NCBI GenBank assembly: GCA_023249475.1
Contig: JAHFCO010000023.1
Span: 1 to 37,528 of the forward strand
DNA from: Bacillota bacterium
GTDB taxonomy: Bacteria; Bacillota_I; Bacilli_A; Erysipelotrichales; Erysipelotrichaceae
Direction: 5' to 3'
Length of the DNA stretch: 37,528 nt
Each line of letters begins with the position of its first letter. Position 1 is the stretch's first letter. The notes beneath the pieces are model-generated. The model was not told the DNA's origin. It saw only the letters and a program-made list of their open reading frames with translations, and did not search any database. A program made the position numbers and the translations under genes. Shown here piece by piece: positions 7,527-15,200 of the stretch.

Positions 7527-8563
7527 AGAAGGAAGATTACCTGAAACAAGTGGAAGAGGCGCTGAAAAATACGGATGCGGCGACGCGGGACGAGATCCTC
7601 GATGATTTCAACCAACATTTCGCCGCCGGGATGCGGCAGGGGAAGAGCGAGGATGAAATCATCGCCTCCCTCGGGGATGTCTCGCAGTTCGACGATTTGG
7701 AGGGCTTGCCCAAGGCAAGCAAGCAAGAAGATAAAAGCGAAGATTCGCAAAAGAAAGTAACCGGTAAAGGCCAGCGTGGTGTGATCATTGATGCGCGGCA
7801 TGCGGATGTGACTGTACGTCCTTCCGCCGATGATACACACCATGTCCGGCTGATCAAGGACGGGAACTTCGTCGAAAACTCCTATCAGTTGGAACGCATC
7901 GAGACGGCGGATGAACTACGGATCAAGATCGTTTCACCCAAAGCGTTCTTCCGGATCGACGAGCGGGATTTGGCGCTTGAGATCGAACTGAGCGACGCAT
8001 GCAAGACGCTACGCGTCGATACGGCGTCGGGGGATGTGGACCTGGGCGAATTGGATCTGGACGAAATCCGGGTCATGACGGCGTCGGGGGACATGGAACT
8101 TGAAACCGTGCGCTCGATGCGGATCATCCTGAACAGCGCGTCCGGGGACTACGCGATCGACGACCTGAAGGGCGACCTCAGCATCGAAACGGCCTCCGGG
8201 GACATGGAGATCGACGGACACCAAGGCGAGGCGTTGAGTATCACAAGCGTCAGCGGCGACCTGCGCTATGCGGGGACGGCGAGAAGCGTGAAGATCACCA
8301 GTGTATCGGGGGACGGGGAACTGGAATTGTCGAATGTCGAGAACGTGAAGATCGATACGGTCAGCGGCGATTTCGAAATCCAACTGCCCCGCGATCTTTC
8401 CGGGGTGAAGTTGAACTTCAGCGCCATGAGCGGAGAACTCGATTTCGATCTCATGGACAAGAAGGGAAGATATGAAGGGCATGGCGGATCGACGATTATC
8501 GGGGACGGGAAAATCAATCTTATCCTCAATAGCGTCAGTGGCGACTTCAGCGTCGAGAACTAA
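7523..8563 (+). CDS. HAAS (DUF1700) plus DUF4097 beta-solenoid protein
   Basis: 346 residues. Residues 1-60 form a helical HAAS/DUF1700 domain (MKKEDYLKQVEEAL, followed by DDFNQHFAAGMRQGKSEDEII), the partner domain of PadR regulators. A short charged linker follows, then a DUF4097 (YvlB/LiaG-like) solenoid with repeated SGD turns about every 18-19 residues (TASGDV, TASGDM, SASGDY, TASGDM, SVSGDL, SVSGDG, TVSGDF, SAMSGE, SVSGDF). No signal peptide or membrane helix is evident, so it is probably cytoplasmic. The ATG at 7523 is chosen over upstream ATGs because AAAGGAGAGG precedes it and it overlaps the PadR stop. Function is not established; a sensor or scaffold role with PadR is an inference. 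Confidence 0.88.
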   Translation: MKKEDYLKQVEEALKNTDAATRDEILDDFNQHFAAGMRQGKSEDEIIASLGDVSQFDDLEGLPKASKQEDKSEDSQKKVTGKGQRGVIIDARHADVTVRPSADDTHHVRLIKDGNFVENSYQLERIETADELRIKIVSPKAFFRIDERDLALEIELSDACKTLRVDTASGDVDLGELDLDEIRVMTASGDMELETVRSMRIILNSASGDYAIDDLKGDLSIETASGDMEIDGHQGEALSITSVSGDLRYAGTARSVKITSVSGDGELELSNVENVKIDTVSGDFEIQLPRDLSGVKLNFSAMSGELDFDLMDKKGRYEGHGGSTIIGDGKINLILNSVSGDFSVEN

Positions 8564-8587
8564 ACGAATCGTTTAGTTCTTTTTTTC
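8558..8587 (+). terminator. Terminator after the HAAS/DUF4097 gene
   Basis: AACTAAACGA and TCGTTTAGTT form a near-perfect hairpin overlapping the stop codon, followed by CTTTTTTTC. Confidence 0.9.
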
Positions 8588-8595
8588 GATTCCCG

Positions 8596-8624
8596 TTGAG
8601 ATGGAAAGCGTTTCTTGGTAGGAT
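8596..8624 (+). promoter_or_regulatory. Promoter with CG-centred operator before the YwaF-like gene
   Basis: -35 TTGAGA (8596-8601), 17-base spacer, -10 TAGGAT (8619-8624). The spacer contains GGAAAGCGTTTCTT (8603-8616), close in pattern to the sites before the 6PGDH and GH16 genes. Confidence 0.5.
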
Positions 8625-8643
8625 AGAGAAAAGAGGTAGCCCT

Positions 8644-9387
8644 ATGGAAAGTATCAAGGATTTCTTCGCTGTTCCCGGAGTCTTCGAAGTACAGGAGTAT
8701 GCCTGGTTTGGAACCGAGCATCTTGTCTGGCTCGCTTGTATTTTCGTTTTCGGTTGTTTCCTCGTCTATCTCTACCATCATATGAATCCGATGAAACGTA
8801 AATCCTTCCTTCGCTGGTTCGCGACCTTGATCGTCCTGTCGGAAGTGGCGCGCCAACTTATCTATGCCCTGCAAGGCGCCTACAAACTCGAATACATGCC
8901 CCTTCATCTCTGCGCGGTCACCGAAATCGCCGTTTTCATCTACGCGTTCAAGAGGGATGCGGTCAGCCGCGAGTTCTTGTATTGGCTCGGTCTTCCCGGC
9001 GCCCTGGCGGCGCTGCTTTTCCCGGATTGGCTGCATATCCCCTTGGGCAATTTCCAGTCCATCCATAGCTACGGCGTCCATGGGGCGATGACGATCTTCG
9101 CGGTGTTATTGCTGACGGGTGGCGAATCCAAACCGAAATTTAAGCGGACGACTTGGATGCTTGCCTTGATGGCGATCCTCTCGACCCCGCTCTACTTCCT
9201 GAACAAGATCTGGAATACGAACTTCTTTTTCCTGAATTATCCCTCGCCGGGATCCCCCTTGGTGATCCTGGAAGACATCGCCGGGAATCCCGGATATATC
9301 GGTCTGCTTGTCCTCTTGGTGTTCGCCGTCTGGATCGTCATCTATATTCCTTGGGGAATCGCGTATAAATTAAAAAAACAAGGCTGA
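8644..9387 (+). CDS. TIGR02206/YwaF-family integral membrane protein
   Basis: 247-residue protein with about six to seven hydrophobic helices and the family pattern FGTEHLVWL near the N-terminus, YMPLHLCAVTEI (conserved polar residues inside a helix) and FFFLNYPSPGSP late in the chain. Function of the family is unknown. The ATG at 8644 follows AGAGGT; an upstream in-frame ATG at 8596 falls in the promoter and would add a soluble leader. It is a single-gene unit between two terminators, and its promoter carries a possible catabolite-type operator. Confidence 0.85.
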   Translation: MESIKDFFAVPGVFEVQEYAWFGTEHLVWLACIFVFGCFLVYLYHHMNPMKRKSFLRWFATLIVLSEVARQLIYALQGAYKLEYMPLHLCAVTEIAVFIYAFKRDAVSREFLYWLGLPGALAALLFPDWLHIPLGNFQSIHSYGVHGAMTIFAVLLLTGGESKPKFKRTTWMLALMAILSTPLYFLNKIWNTNFFFLNYPSPGSPLVILEDIAGNPGYIGLLVLLVFAVWIVIYIPWGIAYKLKKQG

Positions 9388-9405
9388 AGTTCAGCCTTGT
9401 TTTAG
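9375..9405. terminator. Bidirectional terminator
   Basis: AAAACAAGGCTGAA and TTCAGCCTTGTTTT form a 14-base perfect inverted repeat around one G. It covers the stop codons of both convergent genes and offers a T tract on each strand. Confidence 0.92.
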
Positions 9406-10563
9406 TTCCTTGATGAAGGATTCCATGCGGTTCATCGCTTCCGTGATGTGTTTGAGGGAGTAGGAGTAGGAGATGCGGATGAACCCTTCTCCGCAATCGC
9501 CGAATGCCGTCCCGGGGACGACCGCGACTTGTTTCGCGTAGATCAGTTTTTCGCAGAATTCTTCGCTGGTCAATCCGGTCGAGCGGATGCAAGGGAAGGC
9601 ATAGAACGCGCCTTCGGGTTCGAAGCAGTTCAAACCCATCGCATTCAAGCGGTCGACGAGATAACGGCGACGCATATTGTATTCGTTGCGCATCCGTTTG
9701 ACGTCTTCGTCCCCGTGTTTCATCGCTTCGATCGCCGCGTATTGGGAAATCGTCGGTGCGCACATGACCATGTATTGGTGGATCTTGGTGAGTTGTTCGA
9801 TGATTTCCACCGGGGCGCAGGTGTATCCGATGCGCCATCCGGTCATGGCATAGGACTTCGAGAATCCGTTGACCAGGATCGTTCTTTCCCGCATTTCAGG
9901 CAGACTGGCGATCGAGACATGGCTCTTGTCGGTATAGTTCAGTTCGCAATAGATTTCATCGGAGAGGACCAGGATTTCCGTATCGCGCAGGACTTCCGCC
10001 AACGCTTCCAGTTCTTCCTTTTCCATGATCGCGCCGGTCGGGTTGGTGGGGAAACTGATCACCAGCATCCGTGTTTTCGGTGTGATCTTCGCCTTGAGTT
10101 CGCTTGCGGTCAGTTTGAACTTGTTTTCGGCTTTGGTTTCCAAGATGACCGGGATTCCTCCCGACATCCGGATGAGCGGGTCGTAACAGACGAAGGAAGG
10201 TTGGATGACCAACACTTCGTCGCCTTCGTTGATCAAGGCGCGGAAGATCGTATCGATCGCCTCGGAGGCGCCGACCGTCACCAAGACTTCGCTTTTAGGG
10301 TTATAGTGCAAATCGAAACGGCGTTGCAGGTAGCTTGAGATCTCCTCGCGCAACGCCAAAAAGCCCATGCTAGGCGAATACCAGGTTTTTCCTTCTTCGG
10401 CGGCTTGGATGCCGGCTTGACGGATATGCCAAGGGGTTTGGAAGTCGGGTTCGCCGATGCTGAGCGAGATGACATCCTTCATTTCATTGGCGATATCGAA
10501 GAACTTCCGGATCCCCGAGGGTTTCAATGAATCCAGGTTGCGGTTGACGGGGATCTTTTTCAT
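9391..10563 (-). CDS. Class I/II pyridoxal-phosphate aminotransferase (AlaT/PatA-like)
   Basis: Cytoplasmic transaminase of 390 residues, normal for the aspartate aminotransferase Ib group. Marks in order: SLSIGEPDFQTP (substrate arm), the cofactor motif DEIYCELNY, and the Schiff-base lysine in NGFSKSYAMTGWRIGY. The gene starts inside the stop of the upstream Lrp/AsnC-type regulator (ATGA overlap), so the two are co-translated. The same pairing occurs in Bacillus for the alanine transaminase AlaT (YugH) and its regulator AlaR (YugG), so a role in alanine synthesis from pyruvate is likely, but aspartate or aromatic substrates cannot be excluded. Confidence 0.88.
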   Translation of the reverse strand: MKKIPVNRNLDSLKPSGIRKFFDIANEMKDVISLSIGEPDFQTPWHIRQAGIQAAEEGKTWYSPSMGFLALREEISSYLQRRFDLHYNPKSEVLVTVGASEAIDTIFRALINEGDEVLVIQPSFVCYDPLIRMSGGIPVILETKAENKFKLTASELKAKITPKTRMLVISFPTNPTGAIMEKEELEALAEVLRDTEILVLSDEIYCELNYTDKSHVSIASLPEMRERTILVNGFSKSYAMTGWRIGYTCAPVEIIEQLTKIHQYMVMCAPTISQYAAIEAMKHGDEDVKRMRNEYNMRRRYLVDRLNAMGLNCFEPEGAFYAFPCIRSTGLTSEEFCEKLIYAKQVAVVPGTAFGDCGEGFIRISYSYSLKHITEAMNRMESFIKELKQG

Positions 10564-11045
10564 CAGACCACCAGTTGTCCGCGAAGTTCGTTCTTCTCTT
10601 CATCCTTCAATATCACGCCGTCTTGTTTGTATTTCGTCAGCACGAAATGCGTCGCGGTCGACAGGACGGAATCCAGGGTCGAGAGACGCTTCGCGACGAA
10701 CATCGCGACTTCCTGCATCGTCCTTCCCTTGACGAACACCGCCAAGTCATAGTTCCCGGCCATCAAGTATACGTCTTCCACTTCTTCAAGCGCCATCACG
10801 CGATCGGCGATCTCCTGAAAACCCAGTTCCTTCTTGGGTTGGACTTTGAGTTCGATCAAGGCGAACACGGGGGCGTTGTCGAGTTTCTCATAGTTCAAGA
10901 CCGCCTGATACCCTTTGATGATGCCTTGTTTTTCATATGCTTCCAAGGCCTTGGCGACCACTTCCTCGCTTTGGTTCAATAAGACGGCTAATTCTTTGAT
11001 GCTTAATCGAGCGTTTTGTTTCAATAATCCGAGCAAGTTATCCAT
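10563..11045 (-). CDS. Lrp/AsnC-family transcriptional regulator
   Basis: 160-residue feast/famine-type regulator with an N-terminal helix-turn-helix (LSIKELAVLLNQSEEVVAKAL) and a C-terminal RAM ligand domain (PVFALIELKVQP, VYLMAGNYDLAVFVKG). The start at 11045 is chosen because GGAGG (minus strand, 11051-11055) precedes it by five bases; an ATG 12 bases upstream lies on that site itself. It overlaps the aminotransferase gene and probably regulates it in response to an amino acid, by analogy with Bacillus AlaR. Confidence 0.9.
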   Translation of the reverse strand: MDNLLGLLKQNARLSIKELAVLLNQSEEVVAKALEAYEKQGIIKGYQAVLNYEKLDNAPVFALIELKVQPKKELGFQEIADRVMALEEVEDVYLMAGNYDLAVFVKGRTMQEVAMFVAKRLSTLDSVLSTATHFVLTKYKQDGVILKDEEKNELRGQLVV

Positions 11046-11112
11046 CGTGACCTCCATGTGTTGACTATAGTGTAATGAAAGATGGCCATAAATACAAGGG
11101 CGGCGTCGAGAA

Positions 11113-11142
11113 TTGGAAAAAAGCGCCGATTTGGAGTATAAT
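11113..11142 (+). promoter_or_regulatory. Promoter of the yccF-PHP-rimO operon
   Basis: -35 TTGGAA (11113-11118), 18-base spacer, perfect -10 TATAAT (11137-11142). Confidence 0.7.
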
Positions 11143-11165
11143 AGCCCTGTTTGGAGGGCTAAACC

Positions 11166-11543
11166 ATGCGCATTCTCGGAAATCTGCTTTGGGTTTGTCT
11201 AGGCGGTGCGTTGCTTGCGTTGGGCTGGTTGGTCGCAGGCTTGATTCTCTGCATCACCATCATCGGTATCCCTTTCGGGATCCAATGTTTTAAGATCGCA
11301 GGCTTGGTCCTGTGGCCGTTCGGGAAAGAAATCCGTTACGGAAACGTCGGCGTCGGATCGACCTTGATGAATCTGATCTGGATCGTGGTTTTCGGTTGGG
11401 AATTGGCCATCGCGGCTTTGACGATCGGAGTGGTCTATTGCATGACGATCATCGGGATCCCGTTTGGGATCCAATGTTTCAAGTTCGTCCAGTTGGCGTT
11501 GTTTCCCTTCGGGGCGAGCGTCATCCAGCGAAGGGTGTTCTAG
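11166..11543 (+). CDS. yccF: YccF-domain membrane protein
   Basis: 125-residue integral membrane protein of the YccF (DUF307) family. The family is built of two similar halves, easily seen here: ITIIGIPFGIQCFK occurs at about residues 36-49 and MTIIGIPFGIQCFK again at about residues 96-109, each followed by a Leu-rich segment ending in PFG. Function is unknown. GGAGGG precedes the ATG. It is the first gene of an operon that continues into a PHP phosphoesterase (10-base gap) and RimO. Confidence 0.9.
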   Translation: MRILGNLLWVCLGGALLALGWLVAGLILCITIIGIPFGIQCFKIAGLVLWPFGKEIRYGNVGVGSTLMNLIWIVVFGWELAIAALTIGVVYCMTIIGIPFGIQCFKFVQLALFPFGASVIQRRVF

Positions 11544-11552
11544 GAGGGTCAT

Positions 11553-12440
11553 ATGGGAAACATCGACCTGCATATCCATAGCATCCATAGCGACGACGGG
11601 GAATACACCGTCGAGAGTCTGATCCGTCAAGCCGAAGAAGCCGGGTTGAGCGTCGCGGCCATCGCCGATCACGACAGCGTCAACGCCTGCCTCGAACGTC
11701 ATCGTTTGAATTTGGAAACAAGCACCCGCTGGATCGATGCGATCGAAATCTCCTGTCGTCACAAAGGCAGGGATTATCATCTGTTGGGCTATTTCATCGA
11801 CCCGTTCGATCCGCGGTACGAAAAACTTGAGGAGAACATGCGGCGCAACGAAGAAGCGGCGACGCAGGAGCGGCTCGACCTGCTTGCCTCGCATTTCGGC
11901 TTCGCGTTCCCCATGGAAGCGTTGCGTCACGTCGCGAAGGGTAAGCTGATCACCGGCGAAGTCATCTGCGAATGGCTGCTTGAGAACGAAGAGAATCGTA
12001 AAGTCGAGGAACTCCGGAAGTATTTCCCCGGTGGGTCGCGCAACGACAACCCCTTGGTCAACTTCTATTGGGATTATCTCTCCCAAGGGAAGGTCGCCTA
12101 TGTGGAGGTGGCGGTCCCTTCGATGGGCGAGAGTATCCGCTTGGTCCATGAAACAGGCGGGGTCGCCGTATTGGCGCATCCCGGAAATAACGTGAAGGAA
12201 GACAAAGCGGTGTTGGATGAATTGACGTCGTTGGGTCTGGACGGCATCGAAGCGTTCAGTTCCTATCACGGCGAACTGCAGAATGCGTTCTATGTCGCCT
12301 ATGCGAAGAAAAAGAACTTGCTTTTTACCTGCGGAAGCGATTATCATGGTAAAACGAAACCGAAGATCAAACTCGGTTTGACACACTGTCCCTGCGATGC
12401 GCAGGCGATCGTCGAAATGATGGAAAGAGGACGGAAATGA
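11553..12440 (+). CDS. PHP-domain phosphoesterase (TrpH/RNase AM-like)
   Basis: 295-residue metal-dependent phosphoesterase. PHP motifs are visible in order: DLHIHSIHSDDGEYT (motif I), AIADHDSV (motif II), VLAHPGN (motif III) and CGSDYHGKTKP near the C-terminus. Relatives include the E. coli YciV/RNase AM, which removes nucleotides from 5' ends and from 3',5'-nucleoside bisphosphates; this may do the same, but specificity is an inference. GGAGGGT overlaps the yccF stop, and the 3' end overlaps rimO by 4 bases. Confidence 0.88.
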   Translation: MGNIDLHIHSIHSDDGEYTVESLIRQAEEAGLSVAAIADHDSVNACLERHRLNLETSTRWIDAIEISCRHKGRDYHLLGYFIDPFDPRYEKLEENMRRNEEAATQERLDLLASHFGFAFPMEALRHVAKGKLITGEVICEWLLENEENRKVEELRKYFPGGSRNDNPLVNFYWDYLSQGKVAYVEVAVPSMGESIRLVHETGGVAVLAHPGNNVKEDKAVLDELTSLGLDGIEAFSSYHGELQNAFYVAYAKKKNLLFTCGSDYHGKTKPKIKLGLTHCPCDAQAIVEMMERGRK

Positions 12441-13732
12441 AGATTGGATTCGTATCCTTGGGATGTAGTAAGAATTTGGTCGATAGCGAGCGGGTCATGG
12501 GGTTATTGAAAACCAACGGGCACTCGATCACCAACCGGCCTGAAGACGCCGATGCGATCTTCATCAATACCTGCGGGTTCATCGACCCCGCCAAAAAAGA
12601 AGGGATCGATACGATCCTGGAGATGGCGGAATATAAGGATGGGAAGTGCAAGAAACTGATCGTCCTGGGCTGCCTGGCCCAACGGTATAAAAAAGAGTTG
12701 GAAAATGAATTACCGGAAGTTGACCGGTTCATCGGCGTATCGGAATACGCCAGGCTCTCGGAAATCCTAACCGAAGAACTCGGCGTCGAAATCAAGGGGA
12801 GCTACGGGAAGATGGAGCGCTTGTTGACGACCAAACCCTACACGGCCTACCTTAAGATCTCGGAAGGGTGCTCCAACCGGTGCACCTATTGCGCGATCCC
12901 GTTGATCAGAGGGAACATGGTGTCCTTTCCGCAAAACGACATCATGGAAGAAGCGAAAAGATTGGCGGACCAGGGGGTCAAGGAATTGGTGTTGATCGCC
13001 CAGGATACCACGCGTTACGGCGAAGATTTGAAGAACACCGGTCTAGCGGGTTTGTTGGATCAACTCGGTGCGATGCCGTTTCATTGGATCCGCATCCTCT
13101 ATATGTACCCCAACGCGGTCAGCGACGAGTTGTTGGCGTCGATGCAGCGTAACCCGAAAGTGATCCCGTATTTCGACATCCCCGTGCAACACGCGGACGA
13201 CGAGATGCTGAAGAAGATGAACCGGAAGGGAAACGCGCAGAACCTAAGGGAAGTCGTACGTAAAATACGCTCCGTATTTCCTAACGCGATCCTGCGTACC
13301 ACGATGATCGTGGGTTTCCCGGGTGAAACCGATGAACAATTTCAAACCTTGCTTGATTTCACCAAAGAAATCGGGTTCGACCGTTTGGGGGCGTTCACCT
13401 ATTCGCCGGAAGAAGACACGGCGGCGTACGATATGAACGACCAGATCGAAGAAGAAATCAAGGAGCGTAGACTTCGCGAGTTGATGACGCTTCAATCCGG
13501 GATCGCGCAGAAAAAAGGCGAGGAATGGATCTCCAAAACGATCGAAGTCCTCTGCGAATCGCGCGATGCGAACAGCTACAGCTACCATGGACGATCGATC
13601 CACAGCGCCCCGGACAACATCGACGGGGAAGTCCGCTTCACATCGAACCGATTGATCCGAAGCGGTGAATTTGTCAACGTCCGCATCGAAGCGGCACAAG
13701 GTCATGATTTGGTCGGTATCGAAATCAACTAA
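12437..13732 (+). CDS. rimO: Ribosomal protein S12 methylthiotransferase RimO
   Basis: Radical-SAM enzyme that adds a methylthio group to an Asp of ribosomal protein S12. It has 431 residues. The N-terminal MTTase domain carries the cluster cysteines in SLGCSKN, NTCGF and LGCLAQ; the radical-SAM cysteines C145, C149 and C152 lie in CSNRCTYC; a TRAM domain forms the C-terminus. SLGCSKNxVDSE distinguishes RimO from MiaB. It is translationally coupled to the PHP gene (ATGA) and is followed by a terminator. Confidence 0.95.
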   Translation: MKIGFVSLGCSKNLVDSERVMGLLKTNGHSITNRPEDADAIFINTCGFIDPAKKEGIDTILEMAEYKDGKCKKLIVLGCLAQRYKKELENELPEVDRFIGVSEYARLSEILTEELGVEIKGSYGKMERLLTTKPYTAYLKISEGCSNRCTYCAIPLIRGNMVSFPQNDIMEEAKRLADQGVKELVLIAQDTTRYGEDLKNTGLAGLLDQLGAMPFHWIRILYMYPNAVSDELLASMQRNPKVIPYFDIPVQHADDEMLKKMNRKGNAQNLREVVRKIRSVFPNAILRTTMIVGFPGETDEQFQTLLDFTKEIGFDRLGAFTYSPEEDTAAYDMNDQIEEEIKERRLRELMTLQSGIAQKKGEEWISKTIEVLCESRDANSYSYHGRSIHSAPDNIDGEVRFTSNRLIRSGEFVNVRIEAAQGHDLVGIEIN

Positions 13733-13752
13733 GCCGGAACCCCGGCTTTTTT
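13732..13752 (+). terminator. Terminator after rimO
   Basis: AGCCGG, loop AACC, CCGGCT, then a T run; starts at the last base of the stop codon. Confidence 0.88.
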
Positions 13753-13762
13753 ACATGGAAAA

Positions 13763-13792
13763 TGGACACGGACGGTGGAAATAGGGTAAAAT
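13763..13792 (+). promoter_or_regulatory. Promoter of murT
   Basis: -35 TGGACA (13763-13768), 18-base spacer, -10 TAAAAT (13787-13792). The -10 covers the furthest upstream in-frame ATG of murT, which supports the later start. Confidence 0.6.
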
Positions 13793-13817
13793 GGACAGGA
13801 TGAAGAGGGAGTTGAAC

Positions 13818-15200
13818 ATGAAACCTTTACGATACTATGGCGCGGTTTTAACGGCACGGTCGGCGATTTTCGCTCTACGGGCGATCGGTCGAAACGCCAC
13901 CCACTTTCCCGGCGGGTTGGCGATGAAAATCTGTCCGCAGTTTTTAAAGTATATCGAGAAGCCCCCGGTCTTGATCGGTGTTACGGGGACCAATGGAAAA
14001 ACCACCGTATCCAACATGATCGGGGATGTTTTGAAAGCCGCGAAGATCCCTTATGCCAACAATGCCTTGGGAAGCAACATCCAAGAAGGGATCATCGTGA
14101 CGATGCTTGAAGCGACGACGTTCTGGGGCAAAAAGAAAGCGGAATACTGCGTGCTGGAGATCGACGAACGGGTTTCGCCCAAGATTTATCCCTACTTGAA
14201 GCCGACGTATCTGGTGGTGACCAATCTCTATCGGGACTCCTATCGCCGAAACGCCCACGTCGGATACATCGCCGATATCCTGCAAGAAACGATTCCTTCG
14301 GAAACGACATTGATATTGAATGCGGATGATTTGATTTCGCTCAATTTGAAACCCGACAATCACCGGGTAACGTTCGGCGTCGACCGCCTTGAGAACGAAG
14401 TGGAAATACGCGATAGCCGCATCAAGGACATACATTATTGCTTGAAGTGCGGACATCGCCTGACTTTCGATTTCAACCGTTACCACCATTTAGGGAAGGC
14501 GCACTGCGAGGGATGCGGATATACATCACCCAAGGGGGATGTGGTGGTCACCCAGGTGGATGAAGCGGAGAAAACGATGACGATTCGGATTTTCGACGAG
14601 TTCTTCAAGGTCAAGAAGGTCGGCGACAACATCACCGACTTGTATAACGGTGCCGCGGCGATCGCCTTGCTGCATACGTTCGGGATGAAGACGGAAGACA
14701 TCCTGCGATATTTCGAAGGGATCGAGGTCGTCAAGAGCCGTTACGATGTCACCGAGGTCAACGGAAAGAAAGTCATCGTCATGATGGCCAAAGACCAGAA
14801 CCCAATCGCGACGTCGCGTGTCTGTGACTTCATCCGCAGATACCCAAGCCATGAACGAATCGGTGTCGTCCTGATGAACGAAGCGTCCGATCATCATACG
14901 GTCAGTGAAAACATCGCTTTCATCTACGATACGGACTTCGAGTACCTGAACCAGCCCAACATCACCCAAGTTCTTTTCGGTGGGATGCGTTATCTGGATT
15001 TCGTCGCCCGCTATAAACTGGCAGGGATTCGGGAGGATCGTGTCAACGGCGCCCCCGATGAAGCCTCCGCCGTGCAGTTGGTGGATTTCGATAAGGTCGA
15101 TACCGTGTTCATTCTCTATGGCACAAAAACCGAACCGCAAGCGTTGTCCGCCAAGCGCACGTTGTTGCAGAGAATCAGGGAAAGGGAGGTGAAGGCATGA
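13818..15200 (+). CDS. murT: MurT-like ATP ligase (lipid II isoglutaminyl synthase subunit)
   Basis: Mur-ligase-family protein that, with GatD, amidates D-Glu of lipid II in Gram-positive bacteria. It has 460 residues. The P-loop GVTGTNGKTT lies near residues 53-62, a zinc ribbon inserted in the middle domain has C208, C211, C230 and C233, and a DUF1727 C-terminal domain follows. The ATG at 13818 is chosen for the GAGGGAG site six bases upstream. Odd point: the DUF1727 block that in most MurT reads roughly NDxxADGRDxSWxWD is NEASDHHTVSENIAFIYD here (14877-14930). Its partner gene downstream also lacks its key residues. The ligase is therefore probably active in ATP use, but the ammonia source or the substrate may differ. 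Confidence 0.85.
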   Translation: MKPLRYYGAVLTARSAIFALRAIGRNATHFPGGLAMKICPQFLKYIEKPPVLIGVTGTNGKTTVSNMIGDVLKAAKIPYANNALGSNIQEGIIVTMLEATTFWGKKKAEYCVLEIDERVSPKIYPYLKPTYLVVTNLYRDSYRRNAHVGYIADILQETIPSETTLILNADDLISLNLKPDNHRVTFGVDRLENEVEIRDSRIKDIHYCLKCGHRLTFDFNRYHHLGKAHCEGCGYTSPKGDVVVTQVDEAEKTMTIRIFDEFFKVKKVGDNITDLYNGAAAIALLHTFGMKTEDILRYFEGIEVVKSRYDVTEVNGKKVIVMMAKDQNPIATSRVCDFIRRYPSHERIGVVLMNEASDHHTVSENIAFIYDTDFEYLNQPNITQVLFGGMRYLDFVARYKLAGIREDRVNGAPDEASAVQLVDFDKVDTVFILYGTKTEPQALSAKRTLLQRIREREVKA

